Of a DNA stretch of 64,000 nucleotides, positions 11,001 through 22,287 are shown piece after piece. Made by a program: the position numbers and the translations under genes. The notes under the pieces were generated by a model, which did no database searches, was not told the DNA's origin, and saw nothing but the letters and a program-made list of their open reading frames with translations. Every line of letters begins with the position of its first letter. The stretch's first letter is position 1. The stretch spans positions 50,945,695 through 51,009,694 of the forward strand of contig NC_012872.2 of NCBI RefSeq assembly GCF_000003195.3, in the 5' to 3' direction. Source of the DNA: Sorghum bicolor (lineage: Eukaryota > Streptophyta > Magnoliopsida > Poales > Poaceae).

Positions 11001-12177
11001 CACTGGGAGTGGAAAGATGGCGAGAGTAGTGTGTACCCACCTTACGGATCTGAGATGACCGGAAAACATCTAGATCGGCTGTAGGATGGTGGAGTACTGT
11101 GCTCTCGGGTGCCGCGAACCTGGTCAAATTTGGGGAGAGCTTGATTTGGGTTGACATATGCAAGATTTGGTTCTACATATGTCGGGTGGTTAGGAACTCC
11201 AGCTGGATTGCTAAGCGATTCGAATCGTCGTTGCTCCCCGATTGGGAGACTCAATTCCTTCGACCCTCATCGTAGCTAAATATGCAACTAAGTGATATAA
11301 TGAGAAAGGGGAAAATGTCTCATGAGGTTCGGATCCCAATTCCCGGACTCATAGCGACATGAAGCTATGGCCATCAATAAATAATACTTAATGATAGGAC
11401 TAGGAACTCACGGATTCGTCTGTGGGATACAACCAGTTAGACTATCCTCGAATTCCTCTGCCTCTGCGAGGGAGGAGTTCAGGGTAAAACTTGAAAATAA
11501 GGATGCACTACTAGTAAGCTTTTACGCAAAACACTTTAGCTCCTTGCTCAGCCACCCCTTGTCTACCCTAAGCCTGCATCCCTAAATTCTCCTCTTTTCC
11601 CCGGCGGATAAGTCTTGTTGAGTACTCCCGTACTCAGGGTTTCAATACCCCTGTTGCAGGTGAAGCACAGGAGCCGACTTGTTTCGGACCCTGTTGTGTG
11701 ACCGTCGTCGAGGTTGACGACGAAGAAGAGTGAGCGTGACCCATGGGCAGGGTCTGTAATTTTGTTCTGTCTGTACTAAAGTTTCAGTTGCTCCGCTGGA
11801 CCAGGCTTGTAATAACACTCTACTATTTGGAAGAACTCCTTTTGTAAATTAAGTTATGTAATACTTCCGCTGTTTCACTCTGAAATATTATTTTGGTCTT
11901 GTGTTGTTGAGTTACTGCTTTATCTTCGCAACGAATGATCCTGGTGTTAAGGTGGCCACTTGCTATCCTGTAAGGGCGAGAAGAAACAGTTCTCGTTGTT
12001 TGACCATTACCAGTGGTCAGGACGAGCCAGCTTGGTACGCCACGGGTAGCAGTGGAATGAGCGCCCAGCAATGCTCATCGGACTTCTAAAGTGGGAGGAC
12101 TCCCGACATCACCGTCAGAGGTCCTTAGGACAATGGCAGATGTCGGTGGGCCCAAACACTTAGGAAGTTCTGCCACA
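8094..12177 (+). repeat. Element B 5' LTR (4084 bp)
   Basis: It starts TGTAACATC and ends TGCCACA. Its layout is an AT-rich start, a GC- and CpG-rich block (about 8820-9700), a long AT-rich block (about 9710-10380), then mixed sequence. Many small ORFs occur here on both strands, but none resembles a known protein and all are duplicated in the other LTR. I do not annotate them as genes. Confidence 0.97.
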
Positions 12178-12179
12178 GC

Positions 12180-12191
12180 TGGTATCAGAGC
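12180..12191 (+). other. Element B primer binding site (initiator Met tRNA)
   Basis: TGGTATCAGAGC lies two bases after the LTR. This is the standard plant primer site complementary to the 3' end of initiator methionine tRNA. Confidence 0.95.
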
Positions 12192-12549
12192 ATTCGTTGC
12201 TAAGATGACTGCTGAACCTTTTGAAAAACTTCAAAAATTCGTTTGGAACTAATACTATGAACCTGCCTATTTTGAGTCCAAGTGCTTAGTCCTACCCTAC
12301 CCCTGTCTATAGGCTTTCTTAGAATTTTTGAAGTGGTATGGAGGAGCAACATAAAGTATTGCCCTATGTTGTAAAAGTTTAAAGTAATAACGTTACGAAT
12401 TGTTAGTAGGAATCGTAAGTTCGTGCATGCATCATGATGTATTAACTGATTAAGTTCCTTCCTCCTTGTTGGGTTGGGCGAATAGAATCAATCCTATTCT
12501 TGCTAACCTTTGGGGTCTCTCTTACTAATCTAAACTTACCCTCTACAGG

Positions 12550-13254
12550 ATGGCTCGTCAGAAGCAGACCCCGCGTAAGCGGACCGGTCCAAAAGGAGTT
12601 CCCCGACATCAGCTAGCTCCACGCAGTGATCAAGCCAGTAGTAGCCGTTCACCGCCTCAACAGGAGGTGGACAGGTTGTCCGCCGAGTTGACTGAGGTGA
12701 TGAGAGAGAGAATGTATAATGTTATGGAGATTGGCAAACTTAAAGCTCAACTGGCCAAAGAAAAACAAGCTACGGAAAATTGTGAAGCTATGTTGTCCCG
12801 GATGGTGGAGGAGCGGAATGCAGCCATTGCCCGAGAGGAAGAAGCTAGGAGCACCCATAGGCATGAGCTAACTAGGATGAACGCAAAGTTGGGCAAGGCA
12901 AAGTATCTTAAGGATTTGTATGTGAAGATGGCGGCCACGGTCACCGCACAACGGGATGTCGCGTGGCAACGAGAGGACCAGCTCCAGCTGGAGAAACTGG
13001 AGCTGGCACATCACTTGGATACAGTCAATGACCTGGCTATGCAATATCGTGATATTGCATTTAATCTGTATCATCAACTCCACCCACCTCCCGGCGAAGG
13101 AGAAATGGATACGGATGGCGAGCTGGCAGACGATGGAGAACCCGATCCAGGCCTCAGTGATGAAGAGGAGTCCGACCCCGATGACTACAACCCAGGGGGT
13201 AATCAAGATGATGGCAATGACGACCCGGGCTACAGCTCTGGCCACACCGATTAG
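12550..13254 (+). CDS. Element B ORF1: histone H3-tail-like N-terminus, coiled coil, acidic tail
   Basis: This 234-residue ORF lies between the primer site and gag-pol. Residues 2-25 align with the N-terminal tail of histone H3. Counted after the Met, A1, R2, K4, Q5, T6, R8, K9, T11, G12 and K14 are all in H3 register. After one inserted residue a Pro-Arg-x-Gln-Leu-Ala block matches H3 16-21. There is no histone fold afterwards. Residues about 38-170 are a charged heptad-like helix, probably a coiled coil; the last 50 residues are strongly acidic (Asp/Glu-rich). ATG follows a splice-acceptor-like CTCTACAG. The frame is the same as gag-pol, with a stop and 213 bases between. I recognise no catalytic motif. 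A role in targeting, dimerising or binding chromatin readers is inference. Confidence 0.75.
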   Translation: MARQKQTPRKRTGPKGVPRHQLAPRSDQASSSRSPPQQEVDRLSAELTEVMRERMYNVMEIGKLKAQLAKEKQATENCEAMLSRMVEERNAAIAREEEARSTHRHELTRMNAKLGKAKYLKDLYVKMAATVTAQRDVAWQREDQLQLEKLELAHHLDTVNDLAMQYRDIAFNLYHQLHPPPGEGEMDTDGELADDGEPDPGLSDEEESDPDDYNPGGNQDDGNDDPGYSSGHTD

Positions 13255-13467
13255 TTCGGTGAAACCGAGGGCAACGTCGTTGTAGGGGTCTTAGCTTGCC
13301 GTAGTGGGGTTCGGGTTTGTAATATAAGTTTTCTTTCGGTTTGAGAAGTTGAACCTGGTTACTCTTGGTGTGTCGAACTAATGTTTAATAAGTGAATGAA
13401 AGAATGTAAGATATGTTCTGTGTTATGAATTTTACGTGGTAACAGGTATCTACGATTCTTGTAACAG

Positions 13468-16400
13468 ATGTCGATGCGTACTCGCGGATCCGATGGAGCT
13501 GGGACATCCCAGGGAGGGGATGATATCCCCAACCCTCCACCTGCTCCACCTCCTTTGGCTGACGCCATTGCTGTCTTGCTAAGTGCCACAACTGACAACG
13601 CTCGCTTGCTGCGCGAGCTAGCACAGCGTCAAACACACCCTGTTCCAAACTTCAGGGCACCGCGCAACGGGGATGGAGAGGCTCGGTATGTGGATTTTAC
13701 CGAGACCAGGCCCCCGGTGTTCACTAAGGCCGATGAGCCTTTAGAAGCGGATGACTGGCTCCGAACTATGGAGCATAAGTTCAGTTTAATTCAGTGTTCA
13801 GAAACTCAGAAACCCTTATTTGCAGCTCAGCAACTTCGGGGAGCTGCAGGTGCCTGGTGGGAGAACTTCTTAGCTATTCAAGCTCCCGGACACCAAGTTA
13901 CCTGGACCGAGTTTAGGGACGCGTTTCGCGCCCACTACATCCCCGAAGGGCTCATGGCCATGAAGGCCGAAGAGTTTCTCGCCTTGCAGCAAGGCGATAA
14001 AAGTGTTATGGAATACGTGGCAAGGTTTAATCATCTCTCTCAATATGCCACGGATCATGTGAACACTGACAGAAAGAGGAAAGCCTGTTTCATGCGTGGT
14101 CTAAATACTAAACTTCAGACCATGATGACCACTTGCCAAAATGCTACTTTCTATGAGGCGGTAAATATTGCTATCGCCTCAGAGGAAAAGAATAGGAAAC
14201 ATAAGGAAGCCAAGAAGAAGGCTGCTTCCTCTTCTTTCTCTGGTCGCGGTCAAAAGCGCCAGAGGATCATTTACCATCCACAGGGCCACGGACGTTTCCA
14301 AGCGCCGTCATATTATCGTGGTCCTTTCTCCCCTCCACAGTACAGACCCGGGCAGCAGGTATATTCTCGACCTACTGCCCTCGCTTTTGCACCACGCCAG
14401 CTGAACGCCCCGGGTGTTCGCCCTACTGCTCCGCCCAGCCACAATTACCCTTGCTTCAATTGTGGTAAACCTGGGCATTTCTCTAAAGAGTGCCCTTTTC
14501 CCCGTCAAACCAACCCTACCTTTCCAAGGCCACCTATGGGCCAACCCCAGCCGGGTCAGTTCAGAACTGGGGTTCAAAAAGGGCAACAGGTACAGAAAGG
14601 TAGACCGGTAAAGAAGACAGGGCAAGTCTTCCATACTGAAGTGGAGACAATTCCAGAGGGTGAACCAGTGATGATGGGTACGTTTCCTGTTGCGAAGCAT
14701 CCTGCTTTAATGCTCTTTGATTCTGGTGCATCCCATACATTTATCAATCGCACCTTTGTGTTAAAGCATGGCATACCCATTGGGGAAACACAAGATCATT
14801 TTTATATACAGTCGCCAGGAGGACGGCTGATGTCTAAAGAAATGGTTCACCAAGTACCCATCGAATTTGGTGGGCACAATTTTCCTACTAGCATGATTGT
14901 TCTTAAGGACCAAGAAATTGATGTCATCTTAGGCATGAACTGGATGGCGCAACGAGGGGTTGTGCTAGACACTTTGCACCGAACCATTAAAATCCCATTG
15001 CCCAATGAGAATTCTTATTTGCTAATCCAATTAATTACTCCCAAACGGATAACTGGGCAAGTTCATGCCGCTAATGTGTCTGAAGTTAAAGATATCCCGG
15101 TAGTTCGAGATTTCCCGGATGTATTTCCTGAAGACTTACCAGGTCTGCCTCCGGACCGGGATGTACAATTCAGTATAGAATTGAAACCAGGAACGGCCCC
15201 AATATCTCGAAGGGCCTACAGAATGGCACCGAAAGAGCTGGCCGAATTAAAAACCCAATTACAAGAGTTGTTGCAGAAGGGTTTTATTCAGCCCAGTTCT
15301 TCTCCATGGGGTTGCCCAGCCTTGTTTGTGAAGAAAAAAGATCAGACATTAAGGCTGTGTGTTGACTATCGTCCTCTGAATGAGGTAACGATTAAAAACA
15401 AGTACCCATTGCCCCGCATTGACTTATTGTTTGACCAGCTAGCTGGGGCCAAAGTATTCTCAAAAATTGATTTGAGATCAGGGTACCATCAAATTAAGAT
15501 TAGGCCGGAAGATGTACCCAAGACTGCCTTCACAACCCGTTACGGGTTGTATGAATACTTGGTGATGTCTTTTGGGTTGACTAACGCACCGGCCCATTTT
15601 ATGTACCTGATGAACTCTGTTTTCATGCCAGAACTAGACAAATTTGTGGTCGTCTTCATCGATGACATCTTGATTTACTCCAAAACTAAGAAGGAGCATG
15701 CTGAACACTTGAGAATCGTGCTGACCCGTCTCAGGGAGCATCAGCTATATGCCAAGTTCAGCAAATGTGAGTTCTGGCTGGACAAAGTTCATTTCCTGGG
15801 TCATGTATTATCAGCGGAAGGAGTCGCTGTAGACCCAGGCAAGGTAGAAGATGTGTTGAATTGGAAACCCCCGACTACGGTACATGAGGTCCGTAGTTTT
15901 CTGGGCATGGCGGGATATTACCGTCGTTTTATCCCGGACTTTTCCAGAGTCGCCAAACCAATCACAACCTTGCTCAAAAGTCAAACAAAATTTGTTTGGT
16001 CACCCCAATGTGAGCAAGCTTTTCAGACTCTGAAAAGGTTGTTGACAACTGCACCTGTCTTAGCCCAGCCAGATATTGAAAAACCCTTTGATGTATATTG
16101 TGACGCATCAGGAATCGGGTTAGGCTGTGTGCTGATGCAGGAGGGTCGCGTAATTGCATATGCTTCCAGGCAACTCAAACCTCATGAAGAGAATTACCCG
16201 ACCCATGATCTCGAACTAGCCGCCGTGGTACATGCATTGAAGATCTGGCGTCATTATTTGTTGGGAAACACATGTCATCTATATACAGATCACAAAAGCT
16301 TGAAGTATATCTTTACTCAAGCCGAGCTTAATATGCGCCAGCGAAGGTGGCTAGAACTAATTAAAGATTACGACCTTGAGGTGCATTATCACCCTGGCAA

Positions 16401-18000
16401 GGCAAATGTAGTAGCGGATGCCCTCAGTCGTAAGGCTCACTGTAATTGCTTAACAGTGAAGCCTAGGGATATAACTTTGTGCCAAGAGCTAGAGAACTTG
16501 GGAATAGAAATGATTTCCCAAGGAAGCCTTTTCAATTTAAAGATTGATTTCAATCTCGAGGCTCAAATCATAAAGGCACAAAAAGAAAACAAAGGCATGA
16601 GACATCTTAAAGAGAAGATTTCTAATAGAGCACTCACAGACTTTAAGGTGGATGATGCGGGAGTAATCTGGTTCAAGAACCGGTTAGTGGTTCCAAAGGT
16701 ACCTGAGCTACGTCAGCAAATCCTAGATGAAGCTCATACCACGAGGTATTCTATTCATCCGGGAAGCAATAAGATGTATCAGGACCTGAAGCAAAGGTTT
16801 TGGTGGACAAAAATGAAGATAGAAATAGCTCGCTATGTGGCCCAATGTGACACCTGTCGAAAGGTCAAAGCCATTCATCTCAAATCCGCTGGGGAGTTGC
16901 AACCTTTGCCTATCCCCGCATGGAAATGGGATGACATAAGTATGGATTTCATAGTAGGATTGCCCAAGACGGCCAAGGGCTTTGATTCCATTTGGGTCAT
17001 AGTGGATCGTCTCACCAAAACAGCACATTTTCTGCCGGTAAAGCTATTGTATCCTGCCTCCACCTATGCTAAGATTTATTTTGACCGTATTCTAAGTCTG
17101 CATGGAGTGCCAAAGACAATAGTGTCAGATAGAGGCACACAATTTGTCTCCCAATTCTGGAAATGTTTACATGAGTCCTTGGGCACTCAGCTTTTACACA
17201 GCACAGCCTACCACCCTCAAACCGGTGGGCAAACTGAAAGGGTAAATCAAACCCTAGAAGATCTATTAAGATCTTGTGCCCTGAATTTTCCAGATAAGTG
17301 GGATGACTGCTTGCCTCTAGCAGAATTTTCCTACAATAATAGCTATCAAGAGAGTATCAAAATGGCTCCCTTTGAGGCACTGTATGGTCGCCGATGTCGA
17401 ACTCCGTTACACTGGTCAGAACCTGGAGAAAGATGGTTCTTCGGAGTTGATTTAGTGAAAGAGACTGAGAACAAAGTGAAACAAATCCAAAATAACTTGA
17501 AAGTTGCTCAGTCCCGACAGAAAAGTTACGCTGATAAAAGACGTCGACCATTAAAGTTCGCCAAAGGTGATCATGTGTATTTGAAAGTATCCCCAATGAA
17601 AGGAGTAAATCGTTTTGGTGTTAAAGGCAAGTTAGCGCCTCGTTACATTGGTCCATTTCCAATTATTGACCGATGTGGGCAAGTCGCTTACCGCCTTAAA
17701 CTGCCCGAACGATTATCCGGAGTACATAATGTGTTCCATGTGTCTCAACTGAAAAAGTGTCTTCGGGTACCAGATCGAGTTCAAGATATTGAAGATGTAA
17801 AGCTTGAACCAGATCTAACTTATTCGGAATATCCTATCCGAGTACTGGATCAAAAAGCTAGAGTTACTCGAAGGACGACCACTAAATGGTATAAAGTACA
17901 ATGGAGCCAGCACTCTGAAGAAGAAGCCACCTGGGAATCTGAAGATTACTTGCTAGAGAATTTTCCTGAATTCCATGCTTCTCTTCAGGACAATATATGA
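13468..18000 (+). CDS. gag-pol: Element B Gag-Pol polyprotein with chromodomain
   Basis: This is one intact 1510-residue frame. The Retrotrans_gag capsid domain is at about residues 90-200, followed by a basic region and a CCHC knuckle at 329-342 (Cys-Phe-Asn-Cys to Cys). Protease has Asp-Ser-Gly-Ala at 418-421. RT has Phe-Ile-Asp-Asp at 730-733, and RNase H starts near 870 with Tyr-Cys-Asp-Ala-Ser. The integrase HHCC domain is at about 1090-1135, and the catalytic triad is Asp1160, Asp1221 and Glu1257 (D-x35-E). A chromodomain is at about 1455-1505 (Trp-Tyr-Lys-Val-Gln-Trp, Glu-Glu-Ala-Thr-Trp-Glu). The integrase loop reads HPQTGGQTE where I would expect Asp at the fifth position; this Asp is not a catalytic residue. 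Chromodomains in this clade are thought to steer insertion to heterochromatin. ATG directly follows a TTGTAACAG splice-acceptor-like site. Confidence 0.96.
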   Translation: MSMRTRGSDGAGTSQGGDDIPNPPPAPPPLADAIAVLLSATTDNARLLRELAQRQTHPVPNFRAPRNGDGEARYVDFTETRPPVFTKADEPLEADDWLRTMEHKFSLIQCSETQKPLFAAQQLRGAAGAWWENFLAIQAPGHQVTWTEFRDAFRAHYIPEGLMAMKAEEFLALQQGDKSVMEYVARFNHLSQYATDHVNTDRKRKACFMRGLNTKLQTMMTTCQNATFYEAVNIAIASEEKNRKHKEAKKKAASSSFSGRGQKRQRIIYHPQGHGRFQAPSYYRGPFSPPQYRPGQQVYSRPTALAFAPRQLNAPGVRPTAPPSHNYPCFNCGKPGHFSKECPFPRQTNPTFPRPPMGQPQPGQFRTGVQKGQQVQKGRPVKKTGQVFHTEVETIPEGEPVMMGTFPVAKHPALMLFDSGASHTFINRTFVLKHGIPIGETQDHFYIQSPGGRLMSKEMVHQVPIEFGGHNFPTSMIVLKDQEIDVILGMNWMAQRGVVLDTLHRTIKIPLPNENSYLLIQLITPKRITGQVHAANVSEVKDIPVVRDFPDVFPEDLPGLPPDRDVQFSIELKPGTAPISRRAYRMAPKELAELKTQLQELLQKGFIQPSSSPWGCPALFVKKKDQTLRLCVDYRPLNEVTIKNKYPLPRIDLLFDQLAGAKVFSKIDLRSGYHQIKIRPEDVPKTAFTTRYGLYEYLVMSFGLTNAPAHFMYLMNSVFMPELDKFVVVFIDDILIYSKTKKEHAEHLRIVLTRLREHQLYAKFSKCEFWLDKVHFLGHVLSAEGVAVDPGKVEDVLNWKPPTTVHEVRSFLGMAGYYRRFIPDFSRVAKPITTLLKSQTKFVWSPQCEQAFQTLKRLLTTAPVLAQPDIEKPFDVYCDASGIGLGCVLMQEGRVIAYASRQLKPHEENYPTHDLELAAVVHALKIWRHYLLGNTCHLYTDHKSLKYIFTQAELNMRQRRWLELIKDYDLEVHYHPGKANVVADALSRKAHCNCLTVKPRDITLCQELENLGIEMISQGSLFNLKIDFNLEAQIIKAQKENKGMRHLKEKISNRALTDFKVDDAGVIWFKNRLVVPKVPELRQQILDEAHTTRYSIHPGSNKMYQDLKQRFWWTKMKIEIARYVAQCDTCRKVKAIHLKSAGELQPLPIPAWKWDDISMDFIVGLPKTAKGFDSIWVIVDRLTKTAHFLPVKLLYPASTYAKIYFDRILSLHGVPKTIVSDRGTQFVSQFWKCLHESLGTQLLHSTAYHPQTGGQTERVNQTLEDLLRSCALNFPDKWDDCLPLAEFSYNNSYQESIKMAPFEALYGRRCRTPLHWSEPGERWFFGVDLVKETENKVKQIQNNLKVAQSRQKSYADKRRRPLKFAKGDHVYLKVSPMKGVNRFGVKGKLAPRYIGPFPIIDRCGQVAYRLKLPERLSGVHNVFHVSQLKKCLRVPDRVQDIEDVKLEPDLTYSEYPIRVLDQKARVTRRTTTKWYKVQWSQHSEEEATWESEDYLLENFPEFHASLQDNI

Positions 18001-18191
18001 TAACCAGAGGATGTACTCTAGTGAAGAAATAGAGTCGCCAAAGCCATGTACTTAATGTACATATATGCATATAATGAAGTATTTTCCCCAACTCCTTGCC
18101 TTATGGAAAAGTTGAAGATGAAAGAGTTTTGACAAATTTCCTTTTCCATTACTTACCCTAAGGTTTTAAATCTCGGGGACGAGATTTCTTT

Positions 18192-18203
18192 AAGGGGGAA
18201 GGG
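18192..18203 (+). other. Element B polypurine tract
   Basis: AAGGGGGAAGGG lies one base before the 3' LTR, preceded by GGGGACGAGATTTC. It primes plus-strand DNA synthesis in LTR elements. Confidence 0.9.
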
Positions 18204-18204
18204 C

Positions 18205-21200
18205 TGTAACATCTCTGATGTTACGGTTACTAAAAACGGATCATGTCATCATAAGCATTGTAAAGCATAATTGTTAAAGCACATTAGTATGCATCAACTT
18301 AAAATAAGTTTACTTTGATTGCTTGAGCTTAGGGAAGTAGAGTGTGCTTTTGTAGTGTGGTGTTGCTTGTGTGGTTGCTAAAACCCTAGGGTGGAAGTTT
18401 TCCGTTAAGCTAAAGGGGGAAAAACCCTGATTTCTGAATCCTAGATTTGTCCCCTTTTGCTTAAGTCAAAAACTAAGCAAAATTTGAGGTTGAGTTCAAA
18501 AGCAAAGTTGTAGCTCTTGGCAAGATGTACAACTTTGATGTTTTGAGTTTTTGAAGTTTCAATACAAAATTCAAAGTAATTTTGAAAATACAGATTTCCA
18601 GAAAGTGTCCCCTTTTCCAACTTAAATTCCCAATTCAAAATCCATTTGGAATTTTGAAAAGTGGTCAACATGAAAGTTGTAGAGCACAAAAAGTTGAGCA
18701 ACTTTCATGTTGGGAGTTTTTCAAGTTGTTATACAAAATCAAAAGTAATTTTGGAAATTCTGTTTTGCCCCAATTCAAAAATTTGGAATTTCTTTGATTT
18801 GAGTTTGATTTTCAAACTGTTTGGCCAAATTCACCCTGTTACACTCAAAATCAGTTCTGGACTCTTAAATAGGTTTTGTAGCTTATAAAATTTGGCACAA
18901 TTTTTGTTTTGGTGGAATTTGGACTTTAGTTCAACTTTGGCTGTTTTTCGCAAGGAGACAAAAGAGAGGAGATAAGGGAGAGCTACAGTGATCCAGGGGA
19001 TCACGAGCTCGTCCACCCCGGTTGCAGGGCGGGCAGGCGCCGCCTCCGCGCGCGACGCCACGCAGCTGGCCACGCAGCTGCTTGCTGCTGTGCTTCGCGC
19101 GGACGGCCTCATCCACATCCCCTGTTCCGCCGCTTGGATAAAGCCTCGGACGGCCGGAGTGCTTCTTTTTCTTCCTTTGAACCTCACCGCCGACCACCAC
19201 CATCCGCCGCCAAAATTCGTCCTCCTCGTTGCCTTTCCACACGATTTGAGCACCCCAGCGACTCCGCCTTGAGCTCCGCCACCGGTTGCGCCCCCAAGCG
19301 CAAGCGCTAACCCACCAGAGCCCTTTCCCGAGCCGCTCTTCTCCAGCTCCGGCCAAAGCGCCGCCGCAAGCATCCCACCGTGGCCAGCATCGCTCAAAGC
19401 CTCTCCGCGGCTGTTTGTTGCTCGGTTGAAGTCGTGGTGAGCCTCTGTCGCTTTTGCGCTACTCTCTTCGCGCTCTACTCAAGTGTAGTGGCCGGTGTTT
19501 GCCCGGCCGAGGTGGCCGTCCGCCGTGTCCGTGGTCGCGGGGGTTAGGGGAGAAGAAAGGGGGTGAGAAGGGTATCCAGAGGTGCGCCTAGGAATGGAGA
19601 ACGCGACCAGCAGGTCACGGGAAGCAGAGGAGGCACGGATGGCTCGGTCGCGCCATTGATTCGGCCGGCCGGAGGTGGAAGACGGAGCTGACAGCGAGGG
19701 CCCGCTGTCAGCGACGTCCTGAGGGGAGGCGAGGGCGCGAACGCGCACAGCGCGGGTGCGGGCCGAGCACATGTGGGCCGGCCTGCGGCCCAGTTTCCAG
19801 GCAGCCCGCTGCGCTGTGTTTTTTTTTTCTTTTTCCTTTTTGATTAAAATTGCTTGATGTTTGAATTTATGTTATAAATTTTGTATTAATCCAAAAATGA
19901 TGAAAATTTTTGTATAAACTCTTTAAAATATGTAGGATCCAAGAAAAATACTAGGTTCTGATTTCTAATAGTTTGCAAGGATACAAAAATTAGCCCTTTT
20001 AATTAGCAAATAAAACTTGTATGAATTTTAATAATTTATTTGTATGTCCAAAAATCACCAAAAATTGTGGGGAGCCTCTAAATATTATTCCCTGGCTCCA
20101 CACAAAATTTGGTGGCATTTGGGTATTGTTAGATTAGAATACTAATAAACCCTTATTTAATACTTAAATAATAATTCCAAAACCATTAAACAATAATTAA
20201 TCAAGTTCTCATGATTAGGGTTGAGTGATTTTGGGATTGTGTGATGACCTGAGGTCATTAACCCTAATGACCTCTGGCAGTTAATTATTGTTTAGCCTTA
20301 ATGCTTAATTGCTGTCATTAGTAATTAATTAAGAATTAATTAAGGTAAATAGGTTTAATAATTACTTAATTTAAGATAATTATGAATTAAGTAAAGTCTT
20401 AGTTTACAGATGCAACCTCTTGGGTAAAAATATTAAGTTATTAAACAACTTTATTTATTAATTGTTCTGCACTGCATTGGGAGGACAAATTGTACTTAAT
20501 TCGGTCCATCTTGCATAATTGCCATACGCATATCATAAGCATTCATCATCTTGCGTATAGCGTCCGTGACCGAAGGAGCGCCCGTTGAACCGAACCCCGA
20601 GGTCGGTGCTCCGTTCGAGGAAGTCGGATCCGAGACTTGGGAAGTCTCCGAGGGTCCCTCTCTGCCCTGCAACCAAGGCAAGCCCCGGATGCATTAACCC
20701 CTCCTTGGATGTTTTAAATCTTTTATCACTTATGAATTGAAAATGCTGCATTAGGTAGATGAGAATTGGGTTAACCTACTTGCTGCATTTACTACCTTGA
20801 TATCTGTTATCCTGTCCTTGACACCTGTTTATTTTAAAACTGCGTAGCGATGCTTAGCCCTGCTACTAGATAGGTTTTTAAACAGGAAAGTTTGAAGGGT
20901 TGTTGTGGGATACACTTATGATCAATGATGTTTTAATTCGAGACCAGTCGGTGGACTTGCTCTAAGAATGGAGTCTTAAAGTAGTGTCTCCGACTGTGTC
21001 GATTAAGGACCGTTCCGTTGATGGCCTGCTGGGTTGAGAATTTATAGTACTAGCCACTTGCCTACGGTAAGCCCAGTCCTGTGATCCCTCGACGCGAACA
21101 GCTACTCGCGCACTGGGAGTGGAAAGATGGCGAGAGTAGTGTGTACCCACCTTACGGATCTGAGATGACCGGAAAACATCTAGATCGGCTGTAGGATGGT

Positions 21201-22287
21201 GGAGTACTGTGCTCTCGGGTGCCGCGAACCTGGTCAAATTTGGGGAGAGCTTGATTTGGGTTGACATATGCAAGATTTGGTTCTACATATGTCGGGTGGT
21301 TAGGAACTCCAGCTGGATTGCTAAGCGATTCGAATCGTCGTTGCTCCCCGATTGGGAGACTCAATTCCTTCGACCCTCATCGTAGCTAAATATGCAACTA
21401 AGTGATATAATGAGAAAGGGGAAAATGTCTCATGAGGTTCGGATCCCAATTCCCGGACTCATAGCGACATGAAGCTATGGCCATCAATAAATAATACTTA
21501 ATGATAGGACTAGGAACTCACGGATTCGTCTGTGGGATACAACCAGTTAGACTATCCTCGAATTCCTCTGCCTCTGCGAGGGAGGAGTTCAGGGTAAAAC
21601 TTGAAAATAAGGATGCACTACTAGTAAGCTTTTACGCAAAACACTTTAGCTCCTTGCTCAGCCACCCCTTGTCTACCCTAAGCCTGCATCCCTAAATTCT
21701 CCTCTTTTCCCCGGCGGATAAGTCTTGTTGAGTACTCCCGTACTCAGGGTTTCAATACCCCTGTTGCAGGTGAAGCACAGGAGCCGACTTGTTTCGGACC
21801 CTGTTGTGTGACCGTCGTCGAGGTTGACGACGAAGAAGAGTGAGCGTGACCCATGGGCAGGGTCTGTAATTTTGTTCTGTCTGTACTAAAGTTTCAGTTG
21901 CTCCGCTGGACCAGGCTTGTAATAACACTCTACTATTTGGAAGAACTCCTTTTGTAAATTAAGTTATGTAATACTTCCGCTGTTTCACTCTGAAATATTA
22001 TTTTGGTCTTGTGTTGTTGAGTTACTGCTTTATCTTCGCAACGAATGATCCTGGTGTTAAGGTGGCCACTTGCTATCCTGTAAGGGCGAGAAGAAACAGT
22101 TCTCGTTGTTTGACCATTACCAGTGGTCAGGACGAGCCAGCTTGGTACGCCACGGGTAGCAGTGGAATGAGCGCCCAGCAATGCTCATCGGACTTCTAAA
22201 GTGGGAGGACTCCCGACATCACCGTCAGAGGTCCTTAGGACAATGGCAGATGTCGGTGGGCCCAAACACTTAGGAAGTTCTGCCACA
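18205..22287 (+). repeat. Element B 3' LTR (4083 bp)
   Basis: It is a copy of the 5' LTR. I counted about six single-base differences, all between the LTR start and about 1.57 kb into it, and one missing T in a poly-T run. The last 2.4 kb looks identical. Confidence 0.97.

Larger units (their letters stand above)
8094..22287 (+). mobile_element. Element B: full-length Ty3/gypsy chromovirus (Tekay/Del type)
   Basis: This is a complete element of 14.2 kb: LTRs 8094-12177 and 18205-22287, an initiator-Met tRNA primer site, an extra ORF (12550-13254), one gag-pol ORF with a C-terminal chromodomain (13468-18000), and a polypurine tract. Target duplication is TTCAT. The very long LTRs and the chromodomain fit the Tekay/Del clade. 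The LTRs differ at only about six sites, all transitions, plus one T-run length change, so the insertion is young. The gag-pol frame is intact, so this may be an autonomous copy. Confidence 0.96.

Noticed and set aside
12550..13254. A true histone H3 gene or pseudogene
   Set aside because: Similarity ends after about residue 25; there is no alpha-N helix or histone fold, and the rest is a coiled coil with an acidic tail.
17200..17240. Integrase of element B as inactive because of HPQTGG
   Set aside because: The changed residue is not one of the catalytic triad; Asp1160, Asp1221 and Glu1257 are present.
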